The position numbers were made by a program, and so were the translations under genes. The notes beneath the pieces were generated by a model that was given only the letters and a program-made list of their open reading frames with translations, ran no database searches and was not told the origin of the DNA. From NCBI GenBank assembly GCA_035565775.1, contig DATMRW010000007.1, positions 95,631-159,630 of the forward strand: a stretch of 64,000 nt of DNA. The letters are read 5' to 3'. This stretch comes from PRO6 sp035565775. Its GTDB lineage: Bacteria; Pseudomonadota; Alphaproteobacteria; Rhizobiales; Xanthobacteraceae. Positions 32,641-40,618 of the stretch are shown here, piece after piece. Each line of letters starts with the position of its first letter. Positions within the stretch are counted from its first letter, which is position 1.

Positions 32641-33525
32641 TCAGATGCCTAAAAGCTTGCGCGCATTGTCCTTCAGCACCTTCGGCCGGATTTCGTCGCG
32701 AATGTCCAGCTTGGCGAAATCGGACAGCCAGCGGTCCGGCGTGATCACCGGCCAGTCGGAGCCGAACAGCATTTTGTCCTGAAGGATCGAGTTGATGTAG
32801 CGCACCAGAATCGGCGGAAAGTATTTTGGCGACCAGCCCGAGAGGTCGATGTAGACGTTCGGCTTGTGGGTCGCGACCGACAAAGCCTCCTCCTGCCACG
32901 GGAACGACGGGTGGGCGAGGATGATTTTCATGTCCGGGAAATCGACAGCGACATCGTCGATATACATCGGGTTGGAAAATTTCAGCCGCATGCCGTTGCC
33001 GCCGCGCATGCCCGAGCCGACGCCGGTCTGGCCGGTGTGGAACAGCGCGATCGCGCCGCCTTCGGCGATCGCCTCGTAGAGCGGGTAGGCCATCCGGTCG
33101 TTGGGGTAGAAACCCTGCATCGTCGGGTGGAATTTGAAGCCCTTGATGCCATATTCCTCGATCAGCTTGCGAGCCTCGCGGGCGCCGAGCTTGCCCTTGG
33201 CCGGGTCGATGCTGGCGAACGGAATCAGCACGTCGGAGTTTTCGGCGGCGAGCTCGATCATCTCGTAGTTGTTGTAGCGGCGGAACCCGGTCTCGCGCTC
33301 GGCATCCACCGGGAAGATCACGGCGGCGATCTTCTTGGCCCGGTAATAGGCGGCGGTTTCGGGCACCGTCGGCGGGTGTTTGTGCGGGGATTTGAAATAC
33401 TCCGCCATCGCCGCCTGAAAATCGTCATACCCGTCATCCGCGTGGGTGCCGCACGGCTCCTCGGCATGGGTATGGATGTCGATGGCGATCACGTCGTCGG
33501 CGTTGGGTAGCGGCAACTTGGGCAT
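32641..33525 (-). CDS. Amidohydrolase family (Amidohydro_2) metal-dependent hydrolase
   Basis: A 294-residue TIM-barrel hydrolase from ATG 33525; an in-frame start at 33636 adds 37 non-conserved residues. Metal and active-site motifs are IDIHTHAEEP near residue 17, ALFHTGQTG near 155, ILAHPSFPW near 205 and LFGSDWPVITPDRW near 257. Family members include ACMS decarboxylase and 4-oxalomesaconate hydratase-like enzymes of aromatic ring breakdown. The substrate is not evident. Confidence 0.88.
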   Translation of the reverse strand: MPKLPLPNADDVIAIDIHTHAEEPCGTHADDGYDDFQAAMAEYFKSPHKHPPTVPETAAYYRAKKIAAVIFPVDAERETGFRRYNNYEMIELAAENSDVLIPFASIDPAKGKLGAREARKLIEEYGIKGFKFHPTMQGFYPNDRMAYPLYEAIAEGGAIALFHTGQTGVGSGMRGGNGMRLKFSNPMYIDDVAVDFPDMKIILAHPSFPWQEEALSVATHKPNVYIDLSGWSPKYFPPILVRYINSILQDKMLFGSDWPVITPDRWLSDFAKLDIRDEIRPKVLKDNARKLLGI

Positions 33526-33677
33526 TGAGATGGTCCTGCGCGTTTCTCTGATCTTGTTGTTTGGGGCTTCGTCGGCCGCAGAATAGGCCGGTTGCTGCAC
33601 CGTAACAAATCGCACCGGAAAGAATAGAATTTGCACGCCGAAAACCGCGATTTGGCGTCGAAAACCCGGCTGAACGA

Positions 33678-33705
33678 TTGACAGCGAAGGGCTGGATAGT
33701 TAGAA
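33678..33705 (+). promoter_or_regulatory. Sigma-70-type promoter for rpmJ
   Basis: TTGACA (33678-33683) and TTAGAA (33700-33705) are separated by 16 bp and lie about 100 bp before the rpmJ start. The -35 box is a perfect consensus match, unusual in this GC-rich window. Confidence 0.6.
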
Positions 33706-33803
33706 AGCGCCCGTCCCGAGCGGTTCTCCGCTGGCGGGCAAGAGTTTCTTTTTCCTGAAAGTTCCGGCCTCCCTTACGGCCTTTCGCAGAACAGGAATGT
33801 CCC

Positions 33804-33929
33804 ATGAAGGTCCGTAATTCGCTCAAGTCGCTTCTGGCCCGGAACCGCAACAACCGTCTGGTTCGTCGCAAAGGCCGCGTCTACGTGATCAACAAGGTCC
33901 AGCGCCGCTTCAAGGCTCGCCAGGGCTAA
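33804..33929 (+). CDS. rpmJ: 50S ribosomal protein L36
   Basis: A 41-residue, highly basic protein beginning MKVRNSLKSLLARNRNN and ending KVQRRFKARQG. This is the alphaproteobacterial L36, which lacks the cysteines of the zinc-binding form: the usual CxxC is replaced by a KSLL stretch. ACAGGAAT precedes the ATG. It is a single-gene unit with its own promoter. Confidence 0.95.
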   Translation: MKVRNSLKSLLARNRNNRLVRRKGRVYVINKVQRRFKARQG

Positions 33930-34053
33930 GATCACGGTTCCCCGGTCCCGGCATTCCGTCTGGGCCGGCTTTGCTCGATCTTTAAGGCATTTTCGCATAG
34001 CTGTGCAGGCCACCCAAGCTTGCGGCTTTGCCAGCATGGGCTAGATTTACCCC

Positions 34054-34776
34054 ATGCGGATGCCATTCGTCGCAGACAATTTGAACGGGTGGCCCGGTCG
34101 CGCAAGCCGCCGGGCGCTTGTGCTCGCGCTGGCGATTGGTGTCGCCGGCGCCACGACCGCTGCGGCGCAGGACGTTGATGTCGCGCCGTTGCCGGGGCCT
34201 TCCGGGCCCGGCAGTGCCACGCCCGGCGGCCCGTCCGGTCCCGATTCGGGCCGGCCAGACCGGCCGCAGGGCCATTCGCCGAGCGACGAGTTTTCGCGAA
34301 ACAGCCTCGACTTCCTGTTCGGGGCGCTGAAAGCCGCGCCGGACCCTGAGACGGCGAAGCTCGTCGAGGCGCGGATCTGGACGGTGTGGTTCAAGACGCC
34401 GAGCGATACCGCGGCATTGCTGATGGCGCGCGCCAAGCAGGCGGCGGAGAGCGGCAATCGGGATCTGGCGATCAAGCTGATGGATGCGATCGTCGAGCTT
34501 CGGCCGGATTACACCGAGGCATGGAATCGCCGCGCGACGCTTTATTTCTACAAAGGCGACTACGCCAGTTCGCTCGCCGATATTCGCGAAGTGCTGGCGC
34601 GTGAGCCGCGCCATTTCGGGGCGCTGGTCGGCCTTGGCATGATCATGCGCAACATCGGCAAGGACCGCGAGGCGCTCGCCGCCTACCGGCAGGCATTGGC
34701 GCTCTATCCGTATCTCGAGAACGTCGCCGACATCGTCAAAAGCCTCGCCGAGAAAGTCGAGGGCCGCGACATCTAG
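34054..34776 (+). CDS. Periplasmic TPR-repeat protein
   Basis: A 240-residue protein with an N-terminal export signal (ALVLALAIGVAGATTAAAQ, cleavage likely after AAA near residue 37), a Pro/Gly-rich linker (PGPSGPGSATPGG), then tetratricopeptide repeats from about residue 115: AIKLMDAIVELRPDYTEAWN, then ADIREVLAREPRHFGALV and ALAAYRQALALYPYLENV. Such proteins act as scaffolds in the periplasm. A GC-rich hairpin at 34794-34816 follows. Confidence 0.85.
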   Translation: MRMPFVADNLNGWPGRASRRALVLALAIGVAGATTAAAQDVDVAPLPGPSGPGSATPGGPSGPDSGRPDRPQGHSPSDEFSRNSLDFLFGALKAAPDPETAKLVEARIWTVWFKTPSDTAALLMARAKQAAESGNRDLAIKLMDAIVELRPDYTEAWNRRATLYFYKGDYASSLADIREVLAREPRHFGALVGLGMIMRNIGKDREALAAYRQALALYPYLENVADIVKSLAEKVEGRDI

Positions 34777-34793
34777 GCCGGCTGGCAGATATT

Positions 34794-34816
34794 CCGCCCG
34801 CATCAAAGGCGGGCGG
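34794..34816 (+). terminator. Hairpin after TPR gene
   Basis: CCGCCCGC and GCGGGCGG with a 7-nt loop, 18 bp after the stop; only TT follows, so terminator function is moderate. Confidence 0.5.
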
Positions 34817-34920
34817 TTGCGTCCGTGGAATTGGACGCGCGCAAAGCGGCGGTTGCCGCTGATTTCATGTTTCGTATTCGTTTCGCTGGTTTTTTTCGGG
34901 AAACATCAACGGAGACAGCA

Positions 34921-35349
34921 ATGGCTACGACCTATGGATCGGCCGTTTGGCAAGGCGGCATCAAGGACGGCAAGGGCGCGATCTCGACCAAGAGCGGCGC
35001 GCTCAAGGATTATCCTTACGGTTTCGCCAGCCGCTTTGAGGGCAAACCCGGCTCCAACCCCGAAGAGCTCATCGGTGCCGCCCATTCCGCCTGTTTCATC
35101 ATGGCGCTGTCGCTGATCCTGGGCGAGGCCCAGCTCACCGCCGACAAGCTCGATTGCCGTGCCGATGTCACGATCGAGAAAGCAGGCGACGGTTTTGCCA
35201 TTACCAAGAGCCACCTGACGCTCAAGGCCAAAATCCCCGGAGCGACCAAGGCCGTGTTCGACGATCTCACGGGCAAGGCCAAGGCGGGCTGCCCGGTGTC
35301 GAAGGTGTTGAACGCCGAGATCACGCTCGACGCGACGCTCGAAGGCTGA
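34921..35349 (+). CDS. OsmC-family peroxidase
   Basis: A 142-residue OsmC/Ohr-fold protein. The conserved cysteines are in GAAHSACFIMALSLIL near residue 60 and GCPVSKVLNAEITLD near 122, the pair that reduces organic hydroperoxides. NPEELIGAAHSACF is the typical OsmC signature. AACGGAGACAGCA is a good ribosome site before ATG 34921. Cytoplasmic stress defence. Confidence 0.93.
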   Translation: MATTYGSAVWQGGIKDGKGAISTKSGALKDYPYGFASRFEGKPGSNPEELIGAAHSACFIMALSLILGEAQLTADKLDCRADVTIEKAGDGFAITKSHLTLKAKIPGATKAVFDDLTGKAKAGCPVSKVLNAEITLDATLEG

Positions 35350-35367
35350 GCATTCCCGCTGCGGCAA

Positions 35368-35406
35368 AAGAAAAGGCGGTCGCCGGTGGTGGTCCGGCAA
35401 CCGCCT
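35368..35406 (-). terminator. Intrinsic terminator of pyk (minus strand)
   Basis: On the minus strand AGGCGGT-t-GCCGG / CCGGC-g-ACCGCCT is followed by TTTTCTTTT. It lies between convergent osmC-like and pyk genes and may serve both. Confidence 0.75.
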
Positions 35407-35424
35407 GGTTTGGCGCAAAGAGCG

Positions 35425-36861
35425 TTAGATCACGCCCTCAGTGTCGGCACCTACCACCGCAATGCGCAGCATGTTGGTCGCGCCGGGGGTGCCGAACGGC
35501 ACGCCCGCCACCGTGATGATGCGCTGCCCGGCCCGGGCGAAGCCGTCGCGGAAGGCGATGCGCTTGGCGCGGTCCACCATGTCGTCCTGGTTCTGCGCAT
35601 CCTCGGCGATGACGCAGTGCACGCCCCAGACCACCGACAGTTTTCGCCCGGTCTCCTTGTTGGGCGTGATTGCGACGACCGGCGGTTTCGGCCGTTCGCG
35701 CGACACCCGCAGGGCGGTGGAGCCGGAGCTGGTCCAGCAGATGATCGCCGCGAGTTCGAGCGTTTCGGCGATCTGCCGGGCCGCGCCGGCAATGGCGTCG
35801 CCGACGGTGGCATCCGGCACCGGCCGCTGGGCATGCAGGGCGGTGCGGTAGTTGAGATCGCGTTCAACTTCCTCGCCGATGCGGTTCATCGTCGAGACGG
35901 CTTCGACCGGGAATTTTCCGGCGGCCGATTCCGCAGAGAGCATGATCGCGTCGGCGCCGTCATAGACGGCGGTGGCGACGTCGGACACCTCGGCGCGGGT
36001 CGGCACCGGGCTCAAAATCATCGACTCCAGCATCTGGGTTGCGATCACCACCGGCTTGCCGGCCTGGCGCGCGAGCCGCGTGATCTGCTTCTGCAGGCTC
36101 GGCACGCGTTCGACCGGCAGTTCGACGCCGAGATCGCCGCGCGCCACCATCAGGGCGTCGGACGCCTCGATGATCTCCGGCAGGCGGTCGATGGCCTGCG
36201 GCTTCTCGATCTTCGACATCACCGAGGCGCGGCCGCGCACCATCTTTTTCGCCTCGATGACGTCTTCCGGCCGCTGCACGAAGGACAGGGCGACCCAGTC
36301 GACGCCGACCTTGAGGGCGGCATCGAGGTCGGCGCGATCCTTGGAGGTCATCGCTGACATCGGCAGGTCGGTGTCCGGCAGGCTGACGCCCTTGCGGTCC
36401 GACATCTTGCCGCCGATCACGACGCGGGTGACCGCACGCTCCGGCGATGCCTCCTCGACGATGAGGCGGACCTTGCCGTCGTCGAGCAGCAGTGCATGGC
36501 CCTGGCGCAGCGCCGCGAGAATCTCCGGGTGCGGAAGGTGGACGCGGTTGACGTCGCCGGGGGCCGGATTTGAATCGAGCACGAAGCTCGCGCCATTGTT
36601 GAGCTGTACCGGGCCGTTGCCGAACGTGCCGAGGCGGAGCTTGGGGCCCTGCAGGTCGACCAGAATGCCGATCGGGCGGCCGTAGCTGCTCTCCACATTG
36701 CGGATGGTGGTGATCAGTTCCTCCATACGCTCATGCGAGGTATGGCTCATGTTGATCCGGAACAGGTCGGCGCCAGCCTCGAACAGCCGCCGGATGACTG
36801 CGCTATCCGATGACGAGGGCCCGAGGGTGGCGAGGATCTTGATGCGGCGCAGGCGTCTCAT
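35425..36861 (-). CDS. pyk: Pyruvate kinase
   Basis: A 478-residue glycolytic enzyme converting phosphoenolpyruvate and ADP to pyruvate and ATP. Motifs include ILATLGPSS at the N-terminus, FRINMSHTSHERM, MSKIEKPQAIDRLPEII with the catalytic lysine near residue 220, and MVARGDLGVELP near 240. The C-terminal domain contains TSSGSTALRVSRERP. The ATG overlaps the stop of the DUF1036 gene (ATGA), so the two are translated together, an arrangement common in Rhizobiales. Confidence 0.97.
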   Translation of the reverse strand: MRRLRRIKILATLGPSSSDSAVIRRLFEAGADLFRINMSHTSHERMEELITTIRNVESSYGRPIGILVDLQGPKLRLGTFGNGPVQLNNGASFVLDSNPAPGDVNRVHLPHPEILAALRQGHALLLDDGKVRLIVEEASPERAVTRVVIGGKMSDRKGVSLPDTDLPMSAMTSKDRADLDAALKVGVDWVALSFVQRPEDVIEAKKMVRGRASVMSKIEKPQAIDRLPEIIEASDALMVARGDLGVELPVERVPSLQKQITRLARQAGKPVVIATQMLESMILSPVPTRAEVSDVATAVYDGADAIMLSAESAAGKFPVEAVSTMNRIGEEVERDLNYRTALHAQRPVPDATVGDAIAGAARQIAETLELAAIICWTSSGSTALRVSRERPKPPVVAITPNKETGRKLSVVWGVHCVIAEDAQNQDDMVDRAKRIAFRDGFARAGQRIITVAGVPFGTPGATNMLRIAVVGADTEGVI

Positions 36862-37418
36862 GGCTTAGGCCCGGCCGGGGCGCCTGAGGGAAGGCCGGAT
36901 GCACCCGGCGTGTTGGGCATGCCGGGAATCGGAACTTGCTGCTGTTTGGAATCGCTGGTCTCGGTCAATTGCACTGTCCAAGCTCGTTGTTCTCCGGTGT
37001 CGACCTCGAAGAAGCCTGTCCGGTCATAGCCGCGCGCGAGACAATTCTCGGTGCCACGGATCGTAAATTCCTTGTCGCGCGAGCACATGAACGCCTGGCC
37101 GGACCATTCCCCGCCGCGATCATAGTCGAGCGCGTAGATGTAGTAGTATCGCGCAATCAGATTGCCCCGGAGCAACGTTTCGCAGTTGCGGGCGGGAATG
37201 TTCCACCAGCCTTCCGTTACCCAGCCCTCGGCGTCCTTGTAGCCCAGGGCGATGCCGACGCGGCTCGAGGTGTTGTTGCACAGCCGAAAGTCAGCCGCCG
37301 CGGGCGCGGCGGTAAAGGCCAGCCCCAGCAGCGACAGCCCCGCCGCCAGGGCGAAGGCGGGTGCTCGGCGAGCAGTGGATTGAGGCTGGCGATCGTCCGA
37401 CGGCATTGTTCGAAGCAT
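36858..37418 (-). CDS. DUF1036 secreted protein
   Basis: A 186-residue protein from ATG 37418 (37406 is also possible). The signal peptide is FALAAGLSLLGLAFTAAPAAA. The mature part starts DFRLCNNTSSRVGIALGYKD and contains GWWNIPARNCETLLRG and YYYIYALDYDRGGEWSG, which are the DUF1036 hallmarks, with several cysteines probably in disulfides. The C-terminal 30 residues are Pro/Gly-rich. Function unknown. Its stop overlaps the pyk start. Confidence 0.88.
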   Translation of the reverse strand: MLRTMPSDDRQPQSTARRAPAFALAAGLSLLGLAFTAAPAAADFRLCNNTSSRVGIALGYKDAEGWVTEGWWNIPARNCETLLRGNLIARYYYIYALDYDRGGEWSGQAFMCSRDKEFTIRGTENCLARGYDRTGFFEVDTGEQRAWTVQLTETSDSKQQQVPIPGMPNTPGASGLPSGAPAGPKP

Positions 37419-37582
37419 CTCAAGTGGACCGCTGATTTCGCGTAACCGGCCATCAACTGTCAACCGCCCCGCGAAAACTAGCGTCCAATGGTCTCAGTTA
37501 ATAGCACCCGTTTGTGAAACCTGTGACAAACCTTATCTTTGCGCCATATCTTATCGCGAACCGGCGTCAATTGGAGGGTGGC

Positions 37583-37885
37583 ATGACGATCGATCAGAAA
37601 ACGCAGACGGAACTCGAGGCAGCGGCGTTCCGTCGTCTTGTCGAGCACCTTCAGAACCGGACCGACGTTCAGAACATCGATCTGATGAACCTCGCCGGCT
37701 TTTGCCGCAATTGCCTGTCGAACTGGCTCAAGGATGCCGCCGATGCGCGCGGCATCGCGATGTCCAAGGACGAGAGCCGGGAGGCTGTGTATGGCATGCC
37801 CTACGATGACTGGAAGGCGAAATTTCAGCGCGAAGCAACGCCCCAGCAGCTTGAGGACATGCAGAAGACCCATCCCGGACATTGA
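37583..37885 (+). CDS. DUF1244 protein
   Basis: A 100-residue protein from ATG 37583, with TTGGAGGGTG upstream. The sequence FRRLVEHLQNRTDVQNIDLM followed by NLAGFCRNCLSNWLKDAA and VYGMPYDDWKAKFQ is that of the DUF1244 family, a short helical protein found across Proteobacteria with a conserved FCRNC cysteine pair. Function is not established; the cysteines could bind metal. Confidence 0.9.
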   Translation: MTIDQKTQTELEAAAFRRLVEHLQNRTDVQNIDLMNLAGFCRNCLSNWLKDAADARGIAMSKDESREAVYGMPYDDWKAKFQREATPQQLEDMQKTHPGH

Positions 37886-38186
37886 GCCGGATTTGCGGCG
37901 GCGCCGCTCGGGGGCGCGGAAAAAAGTTTCCGTGGCGTGCTCCGGCCGTTAACCCGAATCGGGTAGCTTTCGCAGAGTCGGCGGTGAAACTCGACGACGC
38001 TGCGCCGGCGCGCTCGTGACTCAGTTTTTCTTCTGTGAGTCGCTGTGGATGAGCCGGCCTGCGCCTTGACGGCGTGGACCTTGATCCTGACTGTCATCGC
38101 AGCAAACAGCGCCATTGGTGAGCTTTGGCGACCGGCGGTTTCGCGTAACAGGCTTTCACATATCGTTTTTGAGTAAGGAGTACCCG
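37886..38186. other. 301-bp intergenic region upstream of gapR
   Basis: No coding frame is convincing. A TTGACG near 38066 could be the -35 element of gapR, but a good -10 is not evident. Nothing else is recognised. Confidence 0.4.
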
Positions 38187-38465
38187 ATGGCCATTGCAGC
38201 AGCAGCCGATGTTTTGGAGGACTCGCCGTCCACGAGCTTCGCGAAAGATCAGCTTAGGGCCATCATCGAGCGCATCGAGCGGCTCGAGGAAGAGAAAAAG
38301 GCGATCTCCGACGACATTCGCGATGTCTACGCCGAAGCCAAGGGCAACGGTTTCGACGTCAAGGCGCTGCGCACGATCATTCGCATGCGCAAGCAGGACG
38401 CGAATGAGCGCGAGGAGCAGGAGACGATTCTGGAGACCTATCTCCACGCGCTCGGAATGCTGTGA
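38187..38465 (+). CDS. gapR: GapR nucleoid-associated protein (DUF2312)
   Basis: A 92-residue protein from ATG 38187, preceded by TAAGGAGT. The core reads AKDQLRAIIERIERLEEEKK, then ISDDIRDVYAEAKGNGFDVK and ALRTIIRMRKQDANEREEQE, the invariant DUF2312/UPF0335 sequence. In Caulobacter GapR clamps overtwisted AT-rich DNA ahead of replication forks and highly transcribed genes. The same role is expected here. Confidence 0.95.
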   Translation: MAIAAAADVLEDSPSTSFAKDQLRAIIERIERLEEEKKAISDDIRDVYAEAKGNGFDVKALRTIIRMRKQDANEREEQETILETYLHALGML

Positions 38466-38534
38466 TCGGGCTGGCCGCGGAGCGATGAGGCAAGGCCTGT
38501 CGCTCCGGCACTGAAACAGTTTTATGCATATACG

Positions 38535-38565
38535 ATAGCCGGGCTTGCCCGGCTATTTGCGTTTT
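38535..38565 (+). terminator. Intrinsic terminator after gapR
   Basis: ATAGCCGGGC and GCCCGGCTAT around TT, followed by TTGCGTTTT. A second hairpin (GGAGCGA ... TCGCTCC, 38479-38506) lies closer to the stop. Confidence 0.85.
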
Positions 38566-38611
38566 GGCCCGTAGTGGAAGTGAAACCCCCGAGGAGGGAA
38601 AACCGGCGCCG

Positions 38612-40234
38612 TCAGCGCAGCCAGGCGGTGCGGACCGCAAAGGGTTCGGTGGGAAGTGCCGCGGTGGCTGAGCCGGTGAAGCGCTCGCTGCTCATGCCAT
38701 TGTTCGGGTCGTCCGAGAAGGTCATCGCCACGGTGACGGTCGGCTTGACGAAGTGGACCCGTAGCGTCGTCATGTCCGGCTCGCCAAGCGCCGTGGCGCG
38801 GAGCGCGGTGCGGGCGCTCGGCGTCAAAATCATGGCGCGGAGCCAGACGTCGTTGTTCAGCGTGGCGGCGGCGAGCCGCGCGGAGGTCGCGATCTTGCTG
38901 GTCAGGCGGCCGCTGGCCTTGGAAACGACCGTGGTCGGCGTGTTGGCGGCCATCTGGTGGCTGCTGCGCGCCAGCGCGCCGGGGCGCATGCTCGGCGGGA
39001 TCGGCGCCGATGCGGCCATGATATGCGCCCGGTCGACGAACGAGGTCGGGGCATAGGCAAGTGCCTGCGAAGCCTGATTAATCGCCGGGGCCGACCGGCG
39101 GTCGGACTCGGTGACGGCGCGGCGGGCGGCCAACGCGGCGATCTGTGCCGCGGTCGCCTGCTGTGGCGCCGCCGGCATGTCATCCCAGAAGCCGCGCGCA
39201 TTGATGATGTCGGCAGGGGTTTGCGGGCCCTTCGGCGCCTCCGGTCTGGCCGCCACCGGCGCCGGCTTGGGCGCGGGCGCGACGTCAGCCGATGCCATCA
39301 CGACGCGGCTCGCCGTGACCGGCTTGGCGCGGGGGATCGGGATCGCTTCCGCGGCTTGCGTCTGGGTCTGGGCCGGCGTCGCGGAAGCGACAAGGGTCGG
39401 CTTCGCCGCAGGCGCGCTGCGGCTGGCGACCGCTCCGGCGTCATCGTCGCCCTCGTCAGCCGTTGTCGCCTTCTGGCCGCGGCCGAACAGCGCCGCGAGC
39501 AGGTTGCCAGACTTGCTGCTGGCCGACGGACTGCTGTCCTGGTCGCCGCGCCGCTGGATGTCCGCCAACGCCAGTTGATAGCCGGGGAGGGGCTTGCCGT
39601 TGGTCGGAACGTGAACGGTGCGCCCATCCGGAAAGACGCGGGCGAGCTGATCGTAGGTCATGCGTGGCCAGTGACGCACGCTGCCGGTGTCGAGGTGAAC
39701 GAAGGGCGAGCCGGAGGTCGGATAGAAGCCGACGCCGCCACGCTGCAGCCGCAGGCCGGCGAAGCGGATCTTTTCGAGCGCCACGCCCGGAATGAAGAAG
39801 TCCATCGCATGGCCGAGCGTGTGCTGGCTGTGCCGCGCCACACCCGAGGAGCGGCGGCGGAGCATCGCATTGGTGGCCGGCGAGCGATAGGCGGAGATGA
39901 TCTGGATCGGCTGCTTGCCGTCGACGTCGCGATAAACCTCCCAGAGGATGTCGAAAAGGCGACGATCCATTGTGGTCTTTTCCTGGCTGCGCCAGTCGCG
40001 GAGGAAGTGATTGAGTTGCCTGAGCGCCGCTTCGTCGTAACGGCCGCCACGCTTGAAGGTGACGGTCAGCGACTCGCGGGAATGCGTGTGATGGAACGAC
40101 AGCGTGCGTGTCTGGCCATCCGCGGTCGCGTCTTGAACCGAGCTTGCGCCGATACCGATCAGGATCGAGGTCAGGCCGGCGTACACGGCGGCAGACCTCA
40201 ATGATGCGCGTGAAAAAATGTGCGCGATCGGCAC
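38612..40234 (-). CDS. DUF882 / M15-like peptidase with long low-complexity tail
   Basis: A 540-residue protein if started at GTG 40234 (GGTGGGT upstream); an ATG at 40312 adds 26 residues. After a hydrophobic signal segment, residues about 40-200 form the DUF882 (YcbK-like) domain: RTLSFHHTHSRESLTVTF, then SAYRSPATNAMLRR and HTLGHAMDFFIPGV, where the SxHxxGxAxD pattern gives the zinc ligands of M15 peptidases. The rest is Ala/Pro-rich and ends in an unrecognised region; family members are usually near 200 residues. Likely acts on peptidoglycan in the periplasm, matching its neighbour L,D-transpeptidase. Confidence 0.85.
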   Translation of the reverse strand: MPIAHIFSRASLRSAAVYAGLTSILIGIGASSVQDATADGQTRTLSFHHTHSRESLTVTFKRGGRYDEAALRQLNHFLRDWRSQEKTTMDRRLFDILWEVYRDVDGKQPIQIISAYRSPATNAMLRRRSSGVARHSQHTLGHAMDFFIPGVALEKIRFAGLRLQRGGVGFYPTSGSPFVHLDTGSVRHWPRMTYDQLARVFPDGRTVHVPTNGKPLPGYQLALADIQRRGDQDSSPSASSKSGNLLAALFGRGQKATTADEGDDDAGAVASRSAPAAKPTLVASATPAQTQTQAAEAIPIPRAKPVTASRVVMASADVAPAPKPAPVAARPEAPKGPQTPADIINARGFWDDMPAAPQQATAAQIAALAARRAVTESDRRSAPAINQASQALAYAPTSFVDRAHIMAASAPIPPSMRPGALARSSHQMAANTPTTVVSKASGRLTSKIATSARLAAATLNNDVWLRAMILTPSARTALRATALGEPDMTTLRVHFVKPTVTVAMTFSDDPNNGMSSERFTGSATAALPTEPFAVRTAWLR

Positions 40235-40545
40235 CAAGCTACCCACCCAGAATACCAACGACCCAAGTTGTCTCTCGAGAGTTTTTCTCTCGAACCTCTC
40301 ACACTGCCCCACGCAGCGCGGAAGTGATCTTTGTTAGTAATGCAGGAGGGTTAATCGAGGTTTACCATCCTGCTGCCGAGCCAGAATAACGGCGAATTAA
40401 CTGCGGACGATACCGGGCGATCTGTCGAAGTCGGCGCGATTTTTCGCATTGCACGTTATGGTCGCCAAATACCTTTCTTCAGCGACCTATCGTTGGAGTA
40501 TGGCAAAAAATGGCCGGTGAGCAGAAATCGAATCAGTGCCGCAAT
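40235..40545. other. Intergenic region between L,D-transpeptidase terminator and DUF882 gene
   Basis: The stretch should contain the promoter of the DUF882 gene on the minus strand. It is lower in GC than its neighbours. No coding frame or strong repeat is seen. Confidence 0.35.
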
Positions 40546-40578
40546 GCAAAAAGGGCCTCGGAATCACCCGAAGCCCTT
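40546..40578 (-). terminator. Intrinsic terminator of the L,D-transpeptidase gene
   Basis: On the minus strand AAGGGCTTCGG pairs with CCGAGGCCCTT (one mismatch) around a 6-nt loop, followed by TTT. It lies 40 bp beyond the stop at 40619. Confidence 0.8.
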
Positions 40579-40618
40579 GATTTTGCGGAAGATCAGTCGA
40601 TTCCGCGAGGAGCGGTGC

